Below are positions 1 to 10,448 of a DNA stretch of 64,000 bases, piece after piece. The position numbers were made by a program, and so were the translations under genes. This stretch comes from Vibrio maerlii. Its GTDB lineage: Bacteria > Pseudomonadota > Gammaproteobacteria > Enterobacterales > Vibrionaceae. Each line of letters opens with the position of its first letter. The stretch's first letter is position 1. The stretch is from NCBI RefSeq assembly GCF_003415655.1, contig NZ_QRHC01000003.1:550600-614599 (forward strand), read 5' to 3'. The notes beneath the pieces were generated by a model. The model was not told where the DNA came from, did not search any database, and worked only from the letters and a program-made list of their open reading frames with translations.

Positions 1-112
1 GGAGTATACAGGGAGATATGGGGATGGGAAACGGGTTACGTGGATATGTATAGGAGCAATTCTTACCAAAAACTTTTCCGTTACCTGTAACGAAGCGTCC
101 TGTTACCTTTTC
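1..112. other. Window edge without a recognisable gene
   Basis: This stretch lies beyond the acnB terminator. A frame open from the window edge to a TAA ending at base 90 exists on the plus strand, but its roughly 29 residues resemble no family I know and are rich in aromatic and charged residues without pattern. A 14-bp palindrome (CGTTAC-CT-GTAACG) sits at 79-92. I cannot assign a function. Confidence 0.3.
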
Positions 113-141
113 CAAAAAAACGCCCACCTTTCGGTGGGCGA
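113..141 (-). terminator. Rho-independent terminator of acnB
   Basis: On the minus strand an 8-bp GC-rich stem, CGCCCACC/GGTGGGCG with a GAAA loop, is followed by seven T residues. It lies about 30 bp past the acnB stop codon. Confidence 0.9.
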
Positions 142-170
142 TTGAATATCATCTTACGTTAGACTTGGCC

Positions 171-2759
171 TTACGCTGGCTCTTGGAAAATCACCGTATC
201 GGCTTTTTCTGTGTATTGAGTCATCTTATGGAAATTCAAGTAACGGTATGTATCAGCTGCTGTTGCATCAATCTTCGCTGAGTACTCTAGGTACTCTTCT
301 TTAGTTGGAATACGACCTAGAATCGCACCTACCGCAGACAATTCAGCTGATGCTAGGTATACGTTCGCTCCTGTACCTAGGCGGTTCGGGAAGTTACGCG
401 TTGATGTAGACATTACTGTCGCCTTATCCGCAACTCGAGCTTGGTTCCCCATACACAGTGAACAACCTGGAGTTTCAATACGAACACCCGCGCGACCAAA
501 GATACCGTAGTAACCTTCTTCTGTTAGCTGGTCTCTGTCCATCTTCGTTGGTGGAGCCACCCATAAACGAGTGCTAAGGGAGCCATTGAACTCTTCTAGC
601 ATCTTACCCGCAGCACGGAAGTGACCGATGTTAGTCATACAAGAACCGATGAAGACCTCATCAATTTGAGTACCTTGAACATCAGAAAGCAGACGAGCAT
701 CATCCGGATCGTTTGGCGCACAAAGCACAGGCTCTGTAATGTCAGCGAGATCGATTTCGATAACGTGTGCGTACTCTGCATCTGCATCCGCTTCCATCAA
801 CTCAGGGTTCGCAACCCACTCTTCCATCGCTGCGATACGACGCTCAATCGTACGCACATCACCATAGCCCTCAGCGATCATCCACTTAAGCATAGTGATG
901 TTCGAGTTTAGGTACTCTTCGATAGACTCTTGAGATAGCTTAACGGTACAACCCGCAGCAGAACGCTCTGCCGATGCATCCGACAGTTCGAACGCTTGCT
1001 CAACAGATAGGTGTTCAACACCTTCGATTTCTAGTACGCGACCAGAGAACTCGTTGATCTTACCTGCTTTCTCTACCGTTAGTAGACCCTGCTTGATGCC
1101 GTATAGAGGGATAGCGTGTACAAGATCACGTAGTGTGATACCTGGTTGCATTTCACCCTTAAAGCGAACAAGGATAGATTCTGGCATATCAAGAGGCATA
1201 ACACCTGTCGCTGCAGCAAAAGCAACAAGACCAGAACCTGCTGGGAAAGAAATACCCAGAGGGAAACGAGTATGCGAGTCACCACCTGTACCCACAGTAT
1301 CAGGTAGGAGCATGCGGTTTAACCATGAGTGAATAACACCATCACCTGGACGCAGTGAAACACCGCCGCGGTTCATAATGAAGTCAGGTAGTGTGTGGTG
1401 CGTATTTACATCGACTGGCTTTGGATATGCCGATGTGTGACAGAATGACTGCATTACAAGGTCAGCAGAGAAACCAAGACATGCAAGGTCTTTCAGCTCA
1501 TCACGCGTCATTGGCCCCGTAGTATCCTGAGAACCAACCGTCGTCATCTTAGGCTCGCAGTATTGACCTGCGCGTACACCTTCAACGCCACATGCCTTAC
1601 CCACCATCTTCTGAGCTAGCGTGTAGCCTTTATCAGAAGCTGAAGGGTCCACTGGTTTAGCGAATAGTTCAGTTTCTTCTAGACCAAGAGAAGTACGAGC
1701 GCGACCAGTTAGGCCACGGCCGATAATCAGAGGAATACGACCACCAGCGCGAACTTCATCAAGCAGTACCTTACTCAGTTCAAAGCTAGAGATCTCTTCA
1801 CCGTTTTTACGCACAACGCCTTCGTAAGGGAAGATATCAATCACATCACCCATGTTCATGTTTTGAACGTCGAGCTCGATTGGTAGTGCGCCAGAGTCTT
1901 CCATCGTGTTGTAGAAGATAGGAGCGATCTTACCGCCCAGACAGATACCACCTGTACGCTTATTTGGTACGTATGGGATATCTTCACCCATAAACCACAG
2001 CACTGAGTTAGTCGCAGACTTACGTGAAGAACCTGTACCGACAACATCACCAACGTATGCCAGTGGGATACCTTCTTTTTGTAGCTCTTCAATTTGTTCG
2101 ATAGGGCCAACAGTACCCGGTTGATCTGGGTTGATGCCATCACGTTCCATTTTAAGCATCGCTTTTGCATGCACTGGAATATCAGGACGAGACCACGCAT
2201 CAGGTGCAGGAGAAAGATCATCGGTGTTCGTCTCACCCGTTACCTTGAATACTTTTACTGTGATCTTCTCTGCTACTTTCTCTTTTGAGGTAAACCACTC
2301 AGCGTCAGCCCAAGATTGCAGCACTTGCTGAGCAGCAGCATTACCTGCTTTCGCTTTCTCCTCTACATCGTAGAAAGCGTCAAACATAAGTAGTGTGTGA
2401 GATAGTGCTTTAACAGCGATTGGGGCAAGATCAGCATCGTCTAGTAGAGATACTAGAGATTCAATGTTGTAGCCACCTTGCATTGTGCCAAGTAGCTCTG
2501 CTGCTTTTTCACGGCTCACTAATGGAGACGTAACCTCACCTTTGGTGATAGCAGTTAGGAAGCCTGCTTTTACGTAAGCAGCTTCATCTACACCTGGTGG
2601 AATGCGATTCTCTAATAGGTCGAGAATGTATTCTTCCTCACCTTGAGGGGGGTTCTTAAGAAGTTCAACTAGGCCAGCAACTTGCTCAGCGTCTAGTGGT
2701 TTTGGAACAACTCCTTCAGCAGCACGTTCTTCGACGTGTTTTCGATAGGCTTCAAGCAC
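171..2759 (-). CDS. acnB: Aconitate hydratase B / 2-methylisocitrate dehydratase
   Basis: AcnB is the main TCA-cycle aconitase; it interconverts citrate and isocitrate in the cytoplasm and in many gamma-proteobacteria also handles 2-methylisocitrate. The order is HEAT-like N-terminal domain, swivel domain and catalytic domains. The three [4Fe-4S] ligands are visible as Cys707 (GSCMTN) and Cys766/Cys769 (CSLCMG). I place the start at a GTG at 2759, giving 862 residues (E. coli 865): AGAGG lies 9 bases upstream and the protein then begins [12 protein letters not shown], the usual AcnB N-terminus. A longer in-frame opening to 2855 would add 32 residues foreign to the family. It is monocistronic with its own terminator. 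Identity is very secure; the start is likely. Confidence 0.97.
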   Translation of the reverse strand: MLEAYRKHVEERAAEGVVPKPLDAEQVAGLVELLKNPPQGEEEYILDLLENRIPPGVDEAAYVKAGFLTAITKGEVTSPLVSREKAAELLGTMQGGYNIESLVSLLDDADLAPIAVKALSHTLLMFDAFYDVEEKAKAGNAAAQQVLQSWADAEWFTSKEKVAEKITVKVFKVTGETNTDDLSPAPDAWSRPDIPVHAKAMLKMERDGINPDQPGTVGPIEQIEELQKEGIPLAYVGDVVGTGSSRKSATNSVLWFMGEDIPYVPNKRTGGICLGGKIAPIFYNTMEDSGALPIELDVQNMNMGDVIDIFPYEGVVRKNGEEISSFELSKVLLDEVRAGGRIPLIIGRGLTGRARTSLGLEETELFAKPVDPSASDKGYTLAQKMVGKACGVEGVRAGQYCEPKMTTVGSQDTTGPMTRDELKDLACLGFSADLVMQSFCHTSAYPKPVDVNTHHTLPDFIMNRGGVSLRPGDGVIHSWLNRMLLPDTVGTGGDSHTRFPLGISFPAGSGLVAFAAATGVMPLDMPESILVRFKGEMQPGITLRDLVHAIPLYGIKQGLLTVEKAGKINEFSGRVLEIEGVEHLSVEQAFELSDASAERSAAGCTVKLSQESIEEYLNSNITMLKWMIAEGYGDVRTIERRIAAMEEWVANPELMEADADAEYAHVIEIDLADITEPVLCAPNDPDDARLLSDVQGTQIDEVFIGSCMTNIGHFRAAGKMLEEFNGSLSTRLWVAPPTKMDRDQLTEEGYYGIFGRAGVRIETPGCSLCMGNQARVADKATVMSTSTRNFPNRLGTGANVYLASAELSAVGAILGRIPTKEEYLEYSAKIDATAADTYRYLNFHKMTQYTEKADTVIFQEPA

Positions 2760-2987
2760 GACTTTTTTCCTCTCATTGCGGTCCACCCTGCGTTTTACAA
2801 ACAGGTATGAACATCCTTGGAAACTTGGCTCTCCATTGCCAGTGTAGCTATTCAAATTTTATGATGAGCAGCGCCAGAGAGGCCAAACTGTGGGAAGCAG
2901 AGTAGCAAATTTAACCTTAAATTAAAATCTGATCATTTTGACCAACATTGCAAATTGGAACAAAAATTCACGAATAATCATGCAGTC

Positions 2988-3027
2988 ACAGCGATTGACT
3001 CGACCAAAGTCGTATGCCAATCGCTGT
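2988..3027. other. Inverted repeat between the patatin gene and acnB
   Basis: A 10-bp perfect inverted repeat (ACAGCGATTG/CAATCGCTGT) encloses a 20-base loop with an inner CGAC-CAAA-GTCG hairpin. It lies just past the stop of the minus-strand patatin gene, but the minus strand has no T run, so it is either a weak terminator or an RNA/DNA structure of unknown role upstream of acnB. Confidence 0.45.
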
Positions 3028-3043
3028 TTTGCTGAGGAATTGA

Positions 3044-5353
3044 TTAGAAAGAGCTACCGATGATCAGGTAAAAAGATTCATAGCTTTGCTCTGTTCGTCC
3101 GTAGCTCAACATGATTGGCCCAATCGGTGAGTCAACACCAGCAAAAACCGAGCCCGCTGCATACATAGGAACATCTGAGAAACCAAAATCAGGATCACTC
3201 CAAACACCGCCATATTCTATTGAGGAACCGACATAGAAAGGAGATGAAAACAGTCCAAAGTCATTATCAAACCAGCGATAACGATAGACTAAACTGGTAA
3301 AGAACTTGTTTGAACCGAGCAAGCTGTTACGAGGTGTACCAGACAAGTTTAGGAAACCACCCAGGTTCTGAGGATCGACCGAAACGGTTTCGTTTTTACT
3401 ATCAAAGAAGTTGAAATCCACGTTACCGACTATGGTATGCCTATCAAACGTGAATGCCTTCATCCCTTTAGCATACAGTTCATAGCTGGTGTCATCAGGG
3501 ATCTCATCAGGGAAGATAGGGTCCGGCGTATGATCATTCGAATCATGAGACACCTTATACTCGATATGAACGTAGTTACCTCGAGTAGGTAGGCTGTAAT
3601 TATCTAGGCTATCCGCTCGGTAACTGACAAATCCGGTGGTTCTTTTGTAATTGAAATCGGAGATATTATTGATGTAATCGAGCTCATTTTTACCATCGGT
3701 GTAGCGCAGACCTATCTTAAACTCTTGCCACAATTCATTTTGGTAACCGAAGGCGAGCTCACCTGTCGTTCTGTGATAGCTCATTTGCGAAGCCGAATCG
3801 ATACTATCAAGCGTCGGTGCACCCTCAGTCAGGCCTTCAATTGGAAACAGTCGCTTTTCGTTGCTGTAAGACAGTCCGATTTCATGAAAGAACTTACGGT
3901 TACCTCGAGTCGGTGAGTACCAAGAGGCCTCCACGAGTTTATCTGTACCTAACTCAAGGTTGGTACGTAGCTCAGCACCAAACTCAGATAAACCGGTAAA
4001 GTTGGTTGTAACACCAATCGAATACTGACTCTGGTTGGTAAAGTCATCCTCTAAGAAGAAACGGAAATCAACATAATTCGGTCCCCACTGTTTCTCTTCT
4101 ACCTCAAACTCCACCACGGTTTCATCACCAAGATAGCTATCTTGATACTCATAGGTCACAAGCTCAAAACGGTCGAGTACGTAAAGGCTGCTGACCTTAT
4201 CTTCAAGCTCAGAGGTGGTATATTTCTTTCCAGGCTCTAGCGCTAAGTTTTCACTCAAAACATCGTAGTGGTAGTGGGTATTGTTGATGATGCGAAACGA
4301 GTCGATAACCTGCTCGTCACCGTACCTTAGCTTAGCGCGAGCCGCTTGCTTGCCATCGATATAAGCTTGATATTCCGCCCCATGCAAGGCTAGGTGTTGA
4401 AGCTCCTCTTCAAACGACTTAGCAATGGCGTAACCTTCTCGGTAAGCCTCTGGCATTTTATCAAACTCTGTGGTTTCCATCGTGCCCACATCAGGACGCA
4501 TGTAGAAGTCTTTATCAGTAAGGAGTGCTGATTGCTCTTGAGTGCTGCGTCGAACCATGTAGTTCGATAGCTGATCGGCAACTGAGAATAGGTCGGTAAG
4601 TTCTTCGCGGGTTTTATAGTTGGTACTGATGTCTACTGCGATGATGATATCGGCACCCATTGCTCGAGCGAGATCAACGGGCATATTATTGGTCACACCG
4701 CCATCCACTAGCATACGACCATGTAACTCATAAGGAGGCAGCGCACCGGGTACGGACATGCTCGCCATCATGGCATCCACTAAGTAGCCCTTATCAAGTA
4801 CCACTTCTTCGAGCTTGAGAATATCGGTTGCCACTGCGCGATATGGAATCGCAAGGTTATCGAACGAGCTGAAATAACCAAGGTTACCTGTCGTTTCACG
4901 CAAAATAGCAAGCATGTTCTGACCTTGAACAACACCCGTTTGCGTTTCAACGCCCCTCCAGGTTAAACCAAGATCGGTTCGGATCTGATATCGGTCTTCG
5001 ACTTCCTTATCACGAACACGCCTTTGGCTTCGATCAACGCGATCTTGATACCCCTTATTCCAGTCAACACTGTAAATGAAACCTTCAACCTCATCGGCGC
5101 TCATACCGGTCGCATAGAGACCGCCAAAATAAGATCCCATACTGGTACCAGTGATCATATCGACCGGTATCTGCATCTCTTCTAGTGCTTTTAATACACC
5201 GACGTGAGCGGCACCTTTCGCACCACCACCAGCAAGTACCACTGCTACTTTTGGGCGTTCGCCTTCAAACTCTGCATGATGTGCAGAGGCATAAAGAGGG
5301 GTTACGCAAGCGACAGCGAGAGAAAATACCTTCTTCCACGTGCGAATAAACAT
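3044..5353 (-). CDS. Patatin-like phospholipase with C-terminal outer-membrane beta-barrel (PlpD type)
   Basis: The 769-residue protein starts with a signal peptide (hydrophobic core FSLAVACVTPLYASA). A patatin domain follows: oxyanion motif GGGAKG near 42-47, nucleophile Ser71 in GTSMG, and catalytic Asp in DGGVTNN near 216. After about residue 330 comes a POTRA-like segment and then a beta-barrel of the bacterial surface antigen (BamA/TpsB) family ending in Phe, as Bam substrates do. This is the architecture of Pseudomonas PlpD, a type Vd autotransporter that displays or releases a class A1 lipase. The Ser-Asp dyad is intact, so activity is expected; the lipid substrate is unknown. It lies alone between acnB and mrcB. 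Confidence 0.9.
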   Translation of the reverse strand: MFIRTWKKVFSLAVACVTPLYASAHHAEFEGERPKVAVVLAGGGAKGAAHVGVLKALEEMQIPVDMITGTSMGSYFGGLYATGMSADEVEGFIYSVDWNKGYQDRVDRSQRRVRDKEVEDRYQIRTDLGLTWRGVETQTGVVQGQNMLAILRETTGNLGYFSSFDNLAIPYRAVATDILKLEEVVLDKGYLVDAMMASMSVPGALPPYELHGRMLVDGGVTNNMPVDLARAMGADIIIAVDISTNYKTREELTDLFSVADQLSNYMVRRSTQEQSALLTDKDFYMRPDVGTMETTEFDKMPEAYREGYAIAKSFEEELQHLALHGAEYQAYIDGKQAARAKLRYGDEQVIDSFRIINNTHYHYDVLSENLALEPGKKYTTSELEDKVSSLYVLDRFELVTYEYQDSYLGDETVVEFEVEEKQWGPNYVDFRFFLEDDFTNQSQYSIGVTTNFTGLSEFGAELRTNLELGTDKLVEASWYSPTRGNRKFFHEIGLSYSNEKRLFPIEGLTEGAPTLDSIDSASQMSYHRTTGELAFGYQNELWQEFKIGLRYTDGKNELDYINNISDFNYKRTTGFVSYRADSLDNYSLPTRGNYVHIEYKVSHDSNDHTPDPIFPDEIPDDTSYELYAKGMKAFTFDRHTIVGNVDFNFFDSKNETVSVDPQNLGGFLNLSGTPRNSLLGSNKFFTSLVYRYRWFDNDFGLFSSPFYVGSSIEYGGVWSDPDFGFSDVPMYAAGSVFAGVDSPIGPIMLSYGRTEQSYESFYLIIGSSF

Positions 5354-5444
5354 CTGTAATCCTTTACCACTCTCAATTGTTATTTTTTTGATAAATTTTG
5401 TTATTTGATCATTTATTGACCCAAGATATCGGATTTCAACCCAT

Positions 5445-7835
5445 TTACCAACTAAATACGCGCTTTAGCCAATTTGCGGGTCCTGAAGTGCAGCTTTGCT
5501 TCAATTGTCCCGTTGAATCCCACATTGGTAACTTGAAAGCGTTGTCACAATCTAGCTGTAAGGCGCCTGAGGTTTGCTGACTAAAACCAAGTGTTGTCAC
5601 ATCATCGGGCCAAGGCAGAGAAAGGCGCTCGGGGCCACGCTTCTTAAGGTATTCCGCGTAAACACGCAATGCACCACTAGAGCCGGTTAACTTAGTCGGT
5701 TTGTTGTCATCTCGACCCACCCAGATCGTCGTCACCTCTCGGCCGTCAACACCAACAAACCAGCTGTCACGACTATCATTACTGGTCCCCGTTTTACCCG
5801 CAAGTGCAGCCCAACCAAACTGACCATTAAGATAACGCCCCGTGCCTTCCGTGACACCTTTCTTCATCGCGTATGTCGTCAACCATGCTGCTTGTTGAGA
5901 CACAGCTTGTTTGCGTCTTGGTAACGACTGATAAATGACCTCCCCTTCCATATCAACAACCGAGCGCAATGCCGAAAGTGGCGCGATTGCACCGGAGTTC
6001 GTCACTGTCTGATACATTTGAGCGACTTGATATGGGGTTAAAGAAAACGAGCCAAGGAACATAGATGGCACTGGCCGAATCTCTTGTTTTGGAACGCCAA
6101 GTTCCACTAAGGTCTCGGTAACACTTGGGATGCCTAATTCCATACCCAAGCGCACAGTCGGCACGTTTAACGATGTGGCTAATGCTCGATAGAGTGGCAC
6201 CTCTCCACGGAACTTACGGTCAAAGTTGCGCGGAGCCCAAGTGCTGCCTTTACTGCCCTTTAGCTGAATCGCCTCATCCATCAGGGTCGTAGCCAACGAG
6301 TATTCTTCTGGGCGACTCAATGCGGTCAAATAGACTGCCGGTTTAACTAGCGAACCTATTGGGCGACTCGCATTTAGTACCCGGTTAAAGCCATCGTACC
6401 CAGCTCGCTTACCACCCACCATGGCACGGATCTCCCCACTGCGGCGGTCTACGGCAATCGCTGCAGCTTCAAGCTTCGTGCTATCTGACTTCACTAATGT
6501 CGGCACTCTTTCCATCACGGCCTTCTCAAGCTCAGCCTGCGAAACAGGATCAAGAGAGGTAAATACGCGTAGTCCAGTCATCGCCTGATAATCATCAGCA
6601 ACCTGACGCTTCAATTCATTCTTCACTTGCTGGAAGTAAGCAGGCTGACGGCTCGCTATCTTCGGGTTGTCTTGAATATCAAGATCACGACTCGCAGCCT
6701 CGTTGTATTGGCTCGAAGATAAGATGCCTTGCTGCATCAGAAGCCTCAAAACCAAGTCACGACGTGTCTTCGCACGTTCTGGGAAACGAACTGGATTGTA
6801 GTAGGAGGGTCCCTTAACCATACCGACTAACAAAGCCAACTGATCAATTCTTAACTCTTGAATTGGCTGACCGAAATAAAGCCGTGACGCAAGACCAAAG
6901 CCGTGAATCGCTTCTCCACCACTTTGGCCGAGATAAACTTCATTTAGGTAGGCTTCAAGAATGCGATCCTTGTCGTAGCGATAATCAATCACCAGAGCGA
7001 TATAGGCCTCACGCACCTTACGCCACAGAGTACGCTCCGTTGATAGGAACAGGTTCTTAGCGAGCTGTTGCGTTAGCGTACTACCACCCTGCACGGTCCT
7101 ACCTGCTTTGACATTGACCACCAGCGCCCGAGCAATCGCCACTGGCGAAACGCCATCATGTTGATAGAAGTTTCGGTCTTCAGTTGCCAATAGAGCATCC
7201 ACTAACACCTCAGGAAATTGCTCTCGGTGTAAAAACAGACGCTGCTCGGGCGTGTTTTTTTCTAACATGCCAAGCATTTTAGGCTCAATTCTCAAGTAAC
7301 CGAGGTCTGCACTTTGCTCCAAGGATTGAATACGCTGCAATCCACTATTGGTAAAATGCAGCATCACATGACGGTCAGGCTCAGGGCCATCAGTAAACTC
7401 AAACGGTCGGCGAATTACCTCAATCTTAGTGGAAGAAGAGGAGTACTCTCCGGGATATTGTGGCTGCCTCACCTTGCGGTAGTTCAACACATCCAATTCT
7501 TTCTTAACTTGAGCAAGTGAAATGTTGCTACCAGGCTCTACAGTCAATACTCGCGAGTAGACCACGGTTGGTAATTGGAACAATTGTCCTTCAAAGCGAT
7601 CCCGCACCACGCTATCGAGATAAATACCGATAAAAAGCAGCACAGCGAACACTGCAATCCCTAGCTTCCAACAAATACCCCACGCCTTTTTTAGCCAAGT
7701 AGGTTTCTTTGATGGCCTCTTGGTCGTACGAGGTTTACGTTTTACTGGTCCTTTCTTCGCCGGAGCCTTCTTAGTGGTTGTTCGCTTTGCTGGCGCTTTC
7801 TTTGGCGCAGAGCGTTTAGTTTCACAGTGTCTCAT
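5445..7835 (-). CDS. mrcB: Penicillin-binding protein 1B (bifunctional transglycosylase/transpeptidase)
   Basis: This class A PBP polymerises lipid II glycan strands and cross-links the peptides in the periplasm. The 796-residue protein has a very basic cytoplasmic tail (Lys/Pro/Ala/Thr-rich, residues 1-50), one membrane anchor near 50-70, a UB2H-like segment, a GT51 domain with EDRNFYQHDG near 220, and a transpeptidase domain with SLVK, SLNVP and KTGTSN motifs. It begins 10 bp after the hrpB stop, so the two are probably co-transcribed. The cytoplasmic start is not certain because AAGGA lies 13 bases upstream of the chosen ATG. Confidence 0.96.
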   Translation of the reverse strand: MRHCETKRSAPKKAPAKRTTTKKAPAKKGPVKRKPRTTKRPSKKPTWLKKAWGICWKLGIAVFAVLLFIGIYLDSVVRDRFEGQLFQLPTVVYSRVLTVEPGSNISLAQVKKELDVLNYRKVRQPQYPGEYSSSSTKIEVIRRPFEFTDGPEPDRHVMLHFTNSGLQRIQSLEQSADLGYLRIEPKMLGMLEKNTPEQRLFLHREQFPEVLVDALLATEDRNFYQHDGVSPVAIARALVVNVKAGRTVQGGSTLTQQLAKNLFLSTERTLWRKVREAYIALVIDYRYDKDRILEAYLNEVYLGQSGGEAIHGFGLASRLYFGQPIQELRIDQLALLVGMVKGPSYYNPVRFPERAKTRRDLVLRLLMQQGILSSSQYNEAASRDLDIQDNPKIASRQPAYFQQVKNELKRQVADDYQAMTGLRVFTSLDPVSQAELEKAVMERVPTLVKSDSTKLEAAAIAVDRRSGEIRAMVGGKRAGYDGFNRVLNASRPIGSLVKPAVYLTALSRPEEYSLATTLMDEAIQLKGSKGSTWAPRNFDRKFRGEVPLYRALATSLNVPTVRLGMELGIPSVTETLVELGVPKQEIRPVPSMFLGSFSLTPYQVAQMYQTVTNSGAIAPLSALRSVVDMEGEVIYQSLPRRKQAVSQQAAWLTTYAMKKGVTEGTGRYLNGQFGWAALAGKTGTSNDSRDSWFVGVDGREVTTIWVGRDDNKPTKLTGSSGALRVYAEYLKKRGPERLSLPWPDDVTTLGFSQQTSGALQLDCDNAFKLPMWDSTGQLKQSCTSGPANWLKRVFSW

Positions 7836-7845
7836 TACAGCGAGG

Positions 7846-10332
7846 TTATCCTTGATTGTTCATCTGTTTCTTGGTCTTTGAGGTCGCAACATGATTTGCA
7901 GGATCATCTGGCCATGGATGTTTGGGATAGCGTCCTTTCATCTCTTTTTGAACTTCTTTATAAGATCCACGCCAAAAACCGGCAAGATCCTGAGTTAATT
8001 GCAAAGGACGCTGAGCTGGCGAGAGTAGCTCAAGCACCAATTTCTTTTTACCCAAAGCAATACGCGGCGAATCTTGTTCACCAAACATCTCTTGTAACTT
8101 ACATGAGAGCATAGGTTCGCCACCTACTTGATAAGTAATGCGCTTATTATTGCCACTTGGTAATGCCCAGTGAGTCGGAAGTAAACTGTTAATTTCTTGA
8201 TTTAAAGGCCAGCCTAAATAAGCGTCAAGCATGGCAAAGGTATCTAGAGATTGCAGAGCTTTTGCGCTCTTCACGCCTGCTAGATAAGGCTCTAGCCAAT
8301 GATCCAAGTTTTCTATTAACGCTTGTGAAGAGAAATCAGGCCACTCTTTTTCCGGCAACCAGCTAGCTGCACATTGAACACGCACTTGGAATTGATGAGC
8401 GGTTTGCTTCCAGCTTAGTGCATCTAACCCTTTACGCCTCACATAGTTCAATAACGCAGCCGTGGTTTGAGAAGCCTCTGGAGCAGGAAGCACTTTTCTA
8501 GCTAGGATTAACTTGCCAAGCTTTGTTTGCTCTTCTGCTACCAAACGGCCTTTAACGTCATCCCAATCACAATGAGTTTGCTTGGAAATAAGGTTGGATA
8601 GGTAACGTTCGATATCTTGGATATCAACCTCAAGCGCAAGGTATATTTGACTTGTCTGCTGCTGACTACGCATCAAATCAATCGCAATAATAAATGGACT
8701 GCTTGAGAGCTTGTCCTCATCGACAATAGAAGCGCCGTGACCATTAGCGAGAACAAATTGTCCGGTTTGGCCTGATCTAAGTTGACCGATGCGATCTGGG
8801 TAAGCAAATGCAATACAAACGGCCAGCTTAGCAGAGTCCACAGAACGACTCTCAAACTTACCATCCAAGCGTTGAACCAAGGGTTGAACACGCTGCTGAA
8901 TCATTCTTTGTTTACTATGACGACCACTCTCAAATCGATATAAGCTGTCCGATAGATCGAGCACATTCTTTTCTGGTTCTTCAATCAAGGCTGCGGCCAA
9001 TGCTGCGGTGCTAAGCCAGCTAGCAGTTTGTTCTTTCTTTGCCAAATAAGCCGATTTAAGCAGCATAGTGGCAAGCCTTGGCTCTACACCTAAACGCTGC
9101 GCCTTCTTACCCAGCTCAGTAAGTTGTTCATTTGAATTAATCAGACCTAAATCCATTAAAAGCTGCTGGGCTTGAGCCATGGCAGCTTTAGGTGGAACAT
9201 CTAACCAAGCAAGGTTTTCTGGATTACTCTCCCCCCAAAAAATAAGCTCAAGTGCGAGAGAGGCAAGATCAGAATGAAGAATTTCAGCCGCAGGTACTTC
9301 TGCCGAGCTAATGAACTGATTTTCGCTATACATGCGAACGCAGCGACCGGCTGATAAGCGCCCTGCTCGTCCCATGCGCTGTTCTGCGGAAGATTGGGCG
9401 ATGCGAACCTGCTCCAAGCGTGTGGTCCCCGACTTCAAATCAAAGCGAGCCACACGCTCGAATCCACTGTCCACCACCATAGTGATGCCTTCAATGGTCA
9501 ATGAGGTTTCTGCTATATTGGTTGCCAACACGACCTTTCTTCGGCCTGAGGGGGAAGGAGCAATGGCTTTCTGTTGCTCTTTAAAAGGCAGCTGTCCATA
9601 TAGGGGGCATACATCAATATCACTCGCTAAGTGTGTCAGCCGCTCTTGAAGCCCCTTAATCGCGCCAACACCAGGAAGAAATGCCAGTAGTGACCCAGGC
9701 TGACCGCTCATCAATCTTTCTATCTGCTTAGCCATTTCCGGCAGATAAAAGTTGTTCGTTTTCACCGGTGCGTATTGCACATCGACGGGAAACATTCGAC
9801 CTTCAGATTCAATATATTGCGCAGCTGGCAGTAGCTGATTCAGAGCCTGGGAGTCTAAGGTTGCGGACATCACTATGATTTTGAGGTCATCGCGCAGTGC
9901 TGCTTGTATTTCCAAACCAAACGCCAATGCAGTATCAGCGTGAATGCTACGTTCATGAAATTCATCAAAGATGATGGTTTCAACTCCCTCTAACTCAGGG
10001 TCTTGCTGCAACATACGGGTCATTACCCCCTCGGTCACAATCTCTAGCTTAGTATTCGCAGAAATACGGTTATCCCCTCGAATTCGATACCCCACCGATT
10101 GACCGATCTCTTCTCCAAGCTGACTCGCTAGGTAAGCCGCGATATTTCTTGCGGCTAGTCGACGAGGCTCTAGCATGATAATTTTGCCCTGCAGCCATGG
10201 CTGTTTAAGCAATTGCAATGGGAAATACGTCGACTTACCTGCACCCGGTGCAGCTTTGAGAATAACTTGAGAGTGATGCTCAACAGCATGAAGTAGCTCA
10301 GGCATCACCGCTTCAATCGGTAATTGTGACAA
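7846..10332 (-). CDS. hrpB: ATP-dependent helicase HrpB
   Basis: HrpB is a DEAH/DExH-box superfamily 2 helicase, found next to mrcB in E. coli as well. Visible motifs are Walker A APGAGKST near residue 28, DEFH in IIFDEFHERS near 118, SAT, and QRMGRAGR (motif VI). The C-terminal HrpB-specific domain completes 828 residues (E. coli about 809). Translation seems to start at TTG (10330-10332) with AAGGG 7-8 bases upstream. Its physiological substrate is poorly known in any species. Confidence 0.95.
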   Translation of the reverse strand: MSQLPIEAVMPELLHAVEHHSQVILKAAPGAGKSTYFPLQLLKQPWLQGKIIMLEPRRLAARNIAAYLASQLGEEIGQSVGYRIRGDNRISANTKLEIVTEGVMTRMLQQDPELEGVETIIFDEFHERSIHADTALAFGLEIQAALRDDLKIIVMSATLDSQALNQLLPAAQYIESEGRMFPVDVQYAPVKTNNFYLPEMAKQIERLMSGQPGSLLAFLPGVGAIKGLQERLTHLASDIDVCPLYGQLPFKEQQKAIAPSPSGRRKVVLATNIAETSLTIEGITMVVDSGFERVARFDLKSGTTRLEQVRIAQSSAEQRMGRAGRLSAGRCVRMYSENQFISSAEVPAAEILHSDLASLALELIFWGESNPENLAWLDVPPKAAMAQAQQLLMDLGLINSNEQLTELGKKAQRLGVEPRLATMLLKSAYLAKKEQTASWLSTAALAAALIEEPEKNVLDLSDSLYRFESGRHSKQRMIQQRVQPLVQRLDGKFESRSVDSAKLAVCIAFAYPDRIGQLRSGQTGQFVLANGHGASIVDEDKLSSSPFIIAIDLMRSQQQTSQIYLALEVDIQDIERYLSNLISKQTHCDWDDVKGRLVAEEQTKLGKLILARKVLPAPEASQTTAALLNYVRRKGLDALSWKQTAHQFQVRVQCAASWLPEKEWPDFSSQALIENLDHWLEPYLAGVKSAKALQSLDTFAMLDAYLGWPLNQEINSLLPTHWALPSGNNKRITYQVGGEPMLSCKLQEMFGEQDSPRIALGKKKLVLELLSPAQRPLQLTQDLAGFWRGSYKEVQKEMKGRYPKHPWPDDPANHVATSKTKKQMNNQG

Positions 10333-10448
10333 AGAAAAACCCTTATGTTTAAATGGCTAGACTATTGTACATAAACCCAGTTATTGAAATAACCTATTCT
10401 CTGAATTAATCCCCTTTTTCTCATACCAGATGTCACGGAAACCATCAC

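Noticed and set aside
1..90. Possible C-terminal end of a plus-strand gene entering from the left edge
   Set aside because: The frame is open only by about 29 codons and resembles no family; I would expect a yacL-type gene near acnB in some genomes, but the residues do not match it.
621..911. Plus-strand frame of 96 codons inside acnB
   Set aside because: It lies wholly opposite a highly conserved enzyme and has no start signals or family resemblance.
2756..2855. N-terminal extension of AcnB
   Set aside because: The extra 32 residues do not fit the family, while a GTG with a good Shine-Dalgarno gives the standard N-terminus.
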